This document shows, one piece after another, positions 22,387-26,972 of a stretch of DNA of 26,972 nucleotides. The DNA comes from Syntrophaceae bacterium UBA2188. Its GTDB lineage: Bacteria > Desulfobacterota > BSN033 > UBA1163. The notes beneath the pieces are model-generated. The model saw only the letters and a program-made list of their open reading frames with translations. It had not been told where the DNA came from and did no database searches. Within the stretch, counting starts at the first letter, position 1, and each line of letters begins with the position of its first letter. The DNA lies in NCBI GenBank assembly GCA_002327985.1, contig DCVM01000164.1, positions 1-26,972 of the forward strand. The letters run 5' to 3'. A program made the position numbers and the translations under genes.

Positions 22387-22569
22387 ATGAAAAAACTGCA
22401 ACCCGGCGATCAGGTCATTAAAGTCGATAAAGAATTAGGAATAGCCTGGATATTGCTTCCTCCTGACCCAAACCTGGGAGGATTTCGGGGTATTTCTCCT
22501 CGAATCATGAACGAAGAAAAATATATTGCCGCTAAGGAAAAAACAAAAAGAGAAAAGGGGCATGTTTGA
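22387..22569 (+). CDS. Hypothetical 60-residue protein
   Basis: The ORF encodes a short soluble protein with KPGDQV-like start (LQPGDQVIKVDKELGIAW), a Pro/Gly-rich middle (LLPPDPNLGGFRGISP) and a charged helix at the end (NEEKYIAAKEKTKREK). The composition and codon choice look coding and the length is plausible for a small modular protein, but the ATG has no Shine-Dalgarno site and no family comes to mind. It is followed by a weak hairpin AGCCTT..AAGGCT. Could be a chance ORF. Confidence 0.45.
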   Translation: MKKLQPGDQVIKVDKELGIAWILLPPDPNLGGFRGISPRIMNEEKYIAAKEKTKREKGHV

Positions 22570-22631
22570 AAATTTAGCCTTTCCTTTTTCAAGGCTCTCC
22601 CCTACTTGGGCAGGTACCCTTCAACTATTTT

Positions 22632-23216
22632 TTAATGTTTAATCCTCTCTTCTTCCTTCCTTTTCTCTTGGGCCCAGCCATTCAAGGTCCCTCCATGGAT
22701 GATAATCCCATTGGGATCTGCACTGATGGCTTTCAGATAACAATGTTCGGCTTTTGCCGCCTCTCCAATCTTCTCATAACACTCGCCCATTAGGTTGAGG
22801 GCATCTTTAAAGGTTGGCAAGAATTGAATGACCTCTTCCAAGGTGTTAATGGCGGCATGATATCGCTGCATTTTCCAAAAACACATGGCCAACCAATAAT
22901 GACCCTGGTAGTGCTTCGGGTTCGACCGGATCACTTTTTCATAATAGGGAATGGCAGTTTCAAACATACCCCTCCGATAATAGAGCCCCCCCAGGTTTAA
23001 AAAAACAGGGATGCTGATTGGGTCGCTTTGCAATATCTCTTTGTAGACTTTAACCGCCCTCCTCAAAAAATTGGCCCGGTCGTAGGCATTGGCCTTCCCA
23101 AAAAGATAATTGGTCCTCATCTCATCTAAGGAAAGCTCTTCCCAAACAAGATCCTTTAGGAAATCCCATAGGACCGGAATCATAAAGAAGATATAGCGAA
23201 TCACCTTAAGGTTCAT
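22632..23216 (-). CDS. TPR-repeat protein with hydrophobic N-terminus
   Basis: About 194 residues. From roughly residue 50 there are four tandem tetratricopeptide units, recognisable by A..YKEIL..DP, FLNLGGLYYRRGMFETAIPY, HYWLAMCFWKMQRYHAAINT and LNLMGECYEKIGEAAKAEHC. These fold as helical pairs for protein contacts. The N-terminus (MNLKVIRYIFFMIPVLWDF) is hydrophobic and may anchor it to the membrane. The frame stays open to 23342, but the extra 42 codons are translated from a palindromic repeat, so I chose the ATG at 23216; its ribosome-binding site is weak. It is the gene downstream of ychF on the same strand. Partner and role are unknown. Confidence 0.8.
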   Translation of the reverse strand: MNLKVIRYIFFMIPVLWDFLKDLVWEELSLDEMRTNYLFGKANAYDRANFLRRAVKVYKEILQSDPISIPVFLNLGGLYYRRGMFETAIPYYEKVIRSNPKHYQGHYWLAMCFWKMQRYHAAINTLEEVIQFLPTFKDALNLMGECYEKIGEAAKAEHCYLKAISADPNGIIIHGGTLNGWAQEKRKEEERIKH

Positions 23217-23239
23217 TCTTTCTTCACAAGTGCTAATCC

Positions 23240-23355
23240 GGTAACGGTACCGTACAAAGAATTTAAAGACGAACATCATTACCGTTTGTCGATAAGACCC
23301 GACCACGGGACGATACGCCTGACTGCCGGTAGGCAGGGGCATTCTAACCGTTACC
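23240..23355. repeat. Repeat cluster between ychF and the TPR gene (includes REP-like 23318-23337)
   Basis: A 20-bp near-palindrome CCTGACTGCCGGTAGGCAGG lies at 23318-23337, two changes from perfect, and is related to those at 782 and 24642. It is framed by GGTAACGGT (23240-23248) and its inverse ACCGTTACC (23347-23355). ACGGTACCGT at 23244-23253 is itself a palindrome. The whole block forms the leader of the TPR gene. Confidence 0.55.
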
Positions 23356-23389
23356 TCTAAACGATAGATTTCAATTTTTTTCTAAACAA

Positions 23390-24484
23390 TTATACATTAA
23401 ACCGAAAATGGATGATGTCCCCGTCTCGGATTAAATACTCTTTCCCCTCGGAGCGAAGGAGTCCCTTCTCTCTCGCAATATGCTCAGATTTACAGATGAT
23501 AAAATCAGAAAAGGAAATCACCTCCGCACGGATAAATCCCTTTTCCATATCACTGTGGATTTTCCCTGCGGCCTTCGGGGCCGGCGTCCCCTTTGAAACA
23601 GTCCAGGCTCTGAGTTCAGAACTCACGGTTGTGTAAAAAGTAACCAACGACAGAATTTCATATCCTACTTGAACCAAACGGTCTAAGCTCGATCCCTCCA
23701 GTCCTAACTCCTTTCTGAACTCCTCCCTTTCCTCTTCTTTTAACTCGGCCAGTTCAGCCTCTAAATCGCCACAAATCAACACCATTCTTTTACCCTCTTT
23801 TTGGGACCAATCCGTTAGGGCCTTTAAACACGGCCCCTCTTCTCTTAATTCTTTTTGGTCCACATTGGCAACATAGAAAACAGGTTTTGCCGTGATAAGG
23901 TGAAGATCTGAAAAGATTGTTTCCTTCTCTCCAGTCATCTGGAGGCTTCCCGCCCCGTGTCCCTGGTTCAAAACAGATTGGACTTCACGGTAAACCTCCA
24001 ACTCCAAAGTGGCCTCTTTCGCACCCACTCGATGCATCTTCTCTGTCTTTGCCATTCGTCTCTCCAAAGTCTGGAGGTCTGACAAAATGAGCTCGGTATG
24101 AATGACTTCTATATCCCTGACCGGATCAATCGAACCGAAGTCATGGGCAACATTTTCATTTTTGAAGCAACGAACCGCATGAGCAATGGCATCCACATTT
24201 CGTATGTGATCCAAGAATTGATTTCCCAACCCTTCTCCTTTGCTTGCCCCTTTGACCAATCCAGCAATATCGAAAAACTCAAGGGTGGTGGGGATCATCT
24301 TTTTGGGATGAATGATCTTGGCTATATCTTCCAGCCGCTTATCTGGGACGGGGACAATACCTATATTGGGGTTAATGGTACAGAACCGGTAACTTGCTAC
24401 TTCCGCTCCGGCTGCAGTCAAGGCGTTGAAGAGGGTCGACTTCCCAACGTTTGGAAGGCCGACAATCCCACATCGAAATCCCAT
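23390..24484 (-). CDS. ychF: Redox-regulated ATPase YchF (OLA1 family)
   Basis: A 364-residue Obg-like P-loop protein that prefers ATP to GTP and binds ribosomes and the translation machinery. The Walker A GLPNVGKST lies at residues 9-17, FDIAGLVKGASKGEGLGNQFL is the switch II region (G3) and extends into the characteristic stretch, VANVDQKE replaces the canonical NKxD as in YchF, and a TGS domain ends the protein. The ATG at 24484 follows a GGGGGG run; the frame is open to 24562 but the extra residues are not family-like. It diverges from the diadenylate cyclase gene and precedes the TPR gene. Confidence 0.96.
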   Translation of the reverse strand: MGFRCGIVGLPNVGKSTLFNALTAAGAEVASYRFCTINPNIGIVPVPDKRLEDIAKIIHPKKMIPTTLEFFDIAGLVKGASKGEGLGNQFLDHIRNVDAIAHAVRCFKNENVAHDFGSIDPVRDIEVIHTELILSDLQTLERRMAKTEKMHRVGAKEATLELEVYREVQSVLNQGHGAGSLQMTGEKETIFSDLHLITAKPVFYVANVDQKELREEGPCLKALTDWSQKEGKRMVLICGDLEAELAELKEEEREEFRKELGLEGSSLDRLVQVGYEILSLVTFYTTVSSELRAWTVSKGTPAPKAAGKIHSDMEKGFIRAEVISFSDFIICKSEHIAREKGLLRSEGKEYLIRDGDIIHFRFNV

Positions 24485-24574
24485 GCATCCCCCCAAAAAC
24501 CGCCAAGCGCAGAGGACATAGCGGATAGCGGAAAAAGAATGAAATTGGAAAAGACAAATCAAAGAGCAAGTTTT

Positions 24575-24605
24575 TTGTGGATTTCTATAACAATATTTGT
24601 ATAAT
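24575..24605 (+). promoter_or_regulatory. Candidate promoter of the diadenylate cyclase gene
   Basis: A perfect -10 TATAAT lies at 24600-24605, with TTGTGG at 24575-24580 as a -35 at a long 19-bp spacing. The leader would be about 60 nt and carries the hairpin at 24642-24659. Confidence 0.45.
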
Positions 24606-24641
24606 AAAACAAAGAGAAAAGAAAGTCCTTAATGTTTTTCA

Positions 24642-24659
24642 GCCTGTCTGTGGACAGGC
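24642..24659 (+). repeat. Leader hairpin GCCTGTC-TGTG-GACAGGC before the diadenylate cyclase start
   Basis: A perfect 7-bp stem and tetraloop directly precedes the Shine-Dalgarno site (GGGAGG, 24661-24666). It belongs by sequence to the CCTG..CAGG repeat family but, being within the leader, could affect ribosome access. Confidence 0.6.
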
Positions 24660-24671
24660 AGGGAGGTCAGA

Positions 24672-25547
24672 GTGAAGCAGCAGAACCGGCTCATGGTGGA
24701 AACCGCTTGTAGCATTGCTAAAAAAACTCATTCCAAGGGTTTGTTACTTTATGGAGATATGATTGAAGACTATGAGGCATTAGCCAAAATAGGCCAAGAA
24801 AAACAGGTGGATCTGATCCTGGCCATTAAAGATGAAATTTCTTTTCAGGATGCCAGTTTGGTCCTTAAGAAAGTGATTCAAATTCCTAATGTCCCTTTGG
24901 GTCGGATCAATCAGGTCAAGATATCCATCATTCAAGCCCTCTCAAAAGGATTGGTCAAAAAAGGGGATAAGTGGGTCTGCCTCTCGGGCATCCCTCAAAC
25001 AAAAGTTCTGGATAATCTCCTCATCCTCGAATTTGGAAAGGAATTCGAAATCATCTCCTCCTCTGATCTTCCTGTCATTTCAGAGATTGTGAGGCCAGAA
25101 GTCTTCGAAACTGTCCTGCGCCTGGCCTTAGAAATTTCAATAGAAGGAAAAGAAGGAAGAAAACCCGTTGGAACCATCTTCGTCCTTGGAAAACATGAAG
25201 ATGTCCTTAAATTTTCCCATCCCATGGTGATCAATCCCTTTCAGGGATATCCTGAGGAGGAAAGAAATATCCTGGATCCCCGGCTGAAAGAAACGGTTAA
25301 AGAATTCTCGTCGATTGACGGAGCTTTCATCTTCCGCGAAGATGGGATCATTCTCGCAGCCGGTCGACACCTGGATGCCTCGGGTGAAAATATCGAAATC
25401 CCACTGGGACTTGGAAGTCGGCATCGGGCCGCCGCTGGAATTACCAGCCTCACCGATGCCCTCGCCATTGTCATCTCGGAAGAAACAGGGGGAGTCCGCA
25501 TCTTTCACCACGGAAAAATTTTCATGGAAATTGAAAAAGGGGAATAG
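24672..25547 (+). CDS. Diadenylate cyclase (DAC domain) with N-terminal pyruvate-kinase-C-like domain, DacZ-type
   Basis: It is expected to make the second messenger c-di-AMP from two ATP. The DAC (DisA_N) domain fills about residues 200-291 with both catalytic motifs: DGA at 216-218 (SSIDGAFIF) and RHR at 250-252 (GLGSRHRAAAG), followed by SEETGGVRIFHHGK. The first 190 residues carry no membrane helix, unlike CdaA, and no DisA linker or HhH DNA-binding region follows. They resemble the alpha/beta pyruvate-kinase C-terminal-like fold of the archaeal DacZ class (inference from the pattern YGDMIEDYEALAKIG..). The start is GTG behind GGGAGG. Convergent with pth. No c-di-AMP phosphodiesterase is nearby. 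Confidence 0.85.
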   Translation: MKQQNRLMVETACSIAKKTHSKGLLLYGDMIEDYEALAKIGQEKQVDLILAIKDEISFQDASLVLKKVIQIPNVPLGRINQVKISIIQALSKGLVKKGDKWVCLSGIPQTKVLDNLLILEFGKEFEIISSSDLPVISEIVRPEVFETVLRLALEISIEGKEGRKPVGTIFVLGKHEDVLKFSHPMVINPFQGYPEEERNILDPRLKETVKEFSSIDGAFIFREDGIILAAGRHLDASGENIEIPLGLGSRHRAAAGITSLTDALAIVISEETGGVRIFHHGKIFMEIEKGE

Positions 25548-25579
25548 AAAGAAAATGGAATATGAGAACGGTGGAAGTT

Positions 25580-26146
25580 TCAACCCCTCTTCTGAAACTG
25601 GTTCATTGCCTTCTCAAGTCCTTCCAAAAGCATGACCTGTAACGATTCCGCTGCCCTGGAAAGGAGGTGATCCAATTGGGACTGTTCGACTGGATCAAAA
25701 CCCTCTAAGACATACTCCGCCGGGTCCATCTCTCGGGGAGGTCTCCCAATGCCCACTTTCAGTCTTACAAAGCGATTTCCCTCCATCCTTTCAATGATAG
25801 AACGGATCCCTTGATGGCCCCCGTCCCCTCCTCTTTCTTTAAATCGAAGTCTTCCAAAGGAAAGGTCTAAATCATCTTGGACGACGACGAGATCCCCCAT
25901 CCTCAGATCAAAGAAATCCATTGCCATTTTGACCGCTTCTCCACTACGATTCATAAAGGTCAAGGGTTTTGCCAAGACGACCTGCTGAGAATGGATCCAT
26001 CCTGTTCCGTAGAGGGATTTGAAACGTTTGGTGCGTATAGGAATGGTGTTTAATTTAGCAAGACGATCCAAGACCTGAAATCCAATATTATGTCTGGTCA
26101 TTCGGTAAAGGATTCCAGGATTCCCTAATCCCACGATGATCTTCAC
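25580..26146 (-). CDS. pth: Peptidyl-tRNA hydrolase
   Basis: Pth frees tRNA from dropped-off peptidyl-tRNA. The 188-residue protein shows IVGLGNPG with N9, the catalytic H19 (YRMTRHNIGF), LAKPLTFMNRSGEAV with N66, and D91 in QDDLDLSFG. The loop usually written GGHNG is GGHQG here. The start is GTG at 26146, 6 bp after rplY, so the two genes probably share a transcript, a widespread pairing (rplY-pth). Confidence 0.96.
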   Translation of the reverse strand: MKIIVGLGNPGILYRMTRHNIGFQVLDRLAKLNTIPIRTKRFKSLYGTGWIHSQQVVLAKPLTFMNRSGEAVKMAMDFFDLRMGDLVVVQDDLDLSFGRLRFKERGGDGGHQGIRSIIERMEGNRFVRLKVGIGRPPREMDPAEYVLEGFDPVEQSQLDHLLSRAAESLQVMLLEGLEKAMNQFQKRG

Positions 26147-26152
26147 ATCCGG

Positions 26153-26797
26153 TTATTCTTTTTCCTCTTCCTTTTCTTTTACCTCTGCGCCTTCAACAGC
26201 TTCTGGGATGATTGCTTCCGCAACTTTCTCCTCGACTACAGGGGGTACGACCGTAGCAATAGTGAAGTTGCTGTCTGAGATAATTTTGGCTTTTTCCACT
26301 TTAATATCTTGGACATGAATGGAATCACCGATTTTCAAAGGATTGACATCAATATCAATGCTTTTGGGAATATCTCCTGGGAGACACTGAATCTGAATCA
26401 CCCTGCGGACCTGCTCAAGGATGCCCCCCATCTTGGTTCCTTCGGGTTTACCCACCAAATGAACAGGAACCTCCACGGTGATCATCTCATCCATCGTCAC
26501 TTCATAAAAATCGGTGTGAAGGGTCATCCTTTTAAGAGGATCAATCTGGATGTCTTTCAACATGACCACCTTACGGTCTGACTGATCGCCCTTTCTAATG
26601 TCGAGGTCAATCAAAACATTCTCTCCTGCTTCAGTTTGTAGGGCTTTTGCTAACTCTTTGGAATCGATCAACAAAGGAATGGTTTGGGACCTGGGTCCAT
26701 AGAAAATGGCTGGAATCTGGCCTCTTGCCCTGAGTTTCTTTGCCTTTTCCTTTCCCACCCCTTCTCGAATCTCTGCAGTCAATATGGGTCTTTGCAT
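26153..26797 (-). CDS. rplY: 50S ribosomal protein L25 / general stress protein Ctc
   Basis: The long (CTC) form of L25, 214 residues, binds 5S rRNA. The N-terminal L25 domain (about 1-93) has EIREGVGKEKAKKLRARGQI, AIFYGPRS and DIQIDPLKRMTLHTDFYEV. The C-terminal TL5-like beta domain (about 95-185) has VEVPVHLVGKPEGTK and a Glu-rich tail. AAGGAGTGA precedes the ATG. Copy B of the 149-bp repeat begins 27 bp upstream, so its promoter is either within or beyond the repeat. Confidence 0.96.
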   Translation of the reverse strand: MQRPILTAEIREGVGKEKAKKLRARGQIPAIFYGPRSQTIPLLIDSKELAKALQTEAGENVLIDLDIRKGDQSDRKVVMLKDIQIDPLKRMTLHTDFYEVTMDEMITVEVPVHLVGKPEGTKMGGILEQVRRVIQIQCLPGDIPKSIDIDVNPLKIGDSIHVQDIKVEKAKIISDSNFTIATVVPPVVEEKVAEAIIPEAVEGAEVKEKEEEKE

Positions 26798-26823
26798 GAG
26801 TCACTCCTTATTATTGAGTAATT

Positions 26824-26972
26824 TTTATAAAAATATGCCAGAATACCCCTCAGCTCTGCTGGGGGGATGAATGGCCTCCCTCTCCCCTGGGGGGAGAGGG
26901 TTAGGGTGAGGGGGAAATGATCTTATCATCACCCCCACCTTAATCCTCCCCCATCAAGGGGGAGGAAAGTTT
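26824..26972 (-). repeat. 149-bp dispersed repeat, copy B (cut by window end)
   Basis: This is the exact reverse complement of 2460-2608. The left boundary at 26824 is where identity with copy A stops (AAT versus TTT beyond). The right boundary is unknown because the window ends inside the repeat. That the sequence stops in a repeat suggests an assembly contig end. Confidence 0.97.

Noticed and set aside
23217..23342. N-terminal extension of the TPR protein
   Set aside because: The extra codons are translated from a REP-like palindrome; the start at 23216 gives a sensible hydrophobic N-terminus.
1..26972. tRNA or rRNA genes
   Set aside because: I looked in the intergenic gaps for cloverleaf-like arms and CCA ends and saw none; a tRNAscan run would settle it.

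Overview
The window reads as chromosome of a Gram-negative bacterium of moderate GC content, most likely a deltaproteobacterium in the wide sense (Desulfobacterota). The reasons are the gene order plsX..fabD-fabG-acpP-fabF-rpiB-dCMP deaminase-nrdR-ribD-ribE-ribBA-ribH-nusB, good Shine-Dalgarno sites with many TTG/GTG starts, and several families of short intergenic palindromes. This placement is inference; no rRNA or tRNA gene is visible. Nearly all genes are housekeeping and lie on the minus strand. The plus strand holds only a UDP-sugar decarboxylase, two small ORFs, a diadenylate cyclase and one gene fragment.

Layout. (a) 1-2.4 kb, minus: ilvE, a YacP/NYN nuclease, then the first 253 codons of pheT, which runs off the left edge and has no pheS before it. 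(b) 2.4-2.8 kb: palindromes, a 149-bp repeat and the leader of a plus-strand UDP-glucuronate decarboxylase-like gene, which converges on a stand-alone M17-peptidase N-domain protein. (c) 4.5-16.4 kb, minus: one long collinear run of 15 genes, yceD-rpmF-plsX-acyl-CoA dehydrogenase-fabD-fabG-acpP-fabF-rpiB-dCMP deaminase-nrdR-ribD-ribE-ribBA-ribH-nusB, with a convincing promoter before yceD. It joins phospholipid and fatty-acid synthesis to a complete riboflavin pathway and nucleotide control. The slot where fabH is commonly found holds an acyl-CoA dehydrogenase. (d) 16.4-16.8 kb: an AT-rich gap with a 48-codon 5' fragment of a biotin-dependent carboxylase/decarboxylase gene, cut off 15 bp beyond the pyrE stop. 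(e) 16.8-20.8 kb, minus: argF-pyrC-pyrB-pyrE, two transcarbamoylases sharing carbamoyl phosphate plus two pyrimidine steps. (f) 21-23.3 kb: a small membrane protein, a CDF metal exporter, a 60-residue ORF and a TPR protein. (g) 23.4-26.8 kb: ychF, a two-domain diadenylate cyclase, pth and rplY.

The most notable structural feature is a perfect 149-bp repeat present twice in opposite orientation, at 2460-2608 and at 26824-26972, where the second copy is cut by the window end. Its internal hairpins suggest a dispersed REP/MITE-like element. Second is the truncated carboxylase gene, a rearrangement scar or an assembly joint. I found no defence system, CRISPR array, prophage or transposase, and no clear candidate for a wholly new system. 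The best biological leads are the acyl-CoA dehydrogenase coupled to fabD, the diadenylate cyclase with an archaeal-like architecture, and the orphan M17 N-domain.
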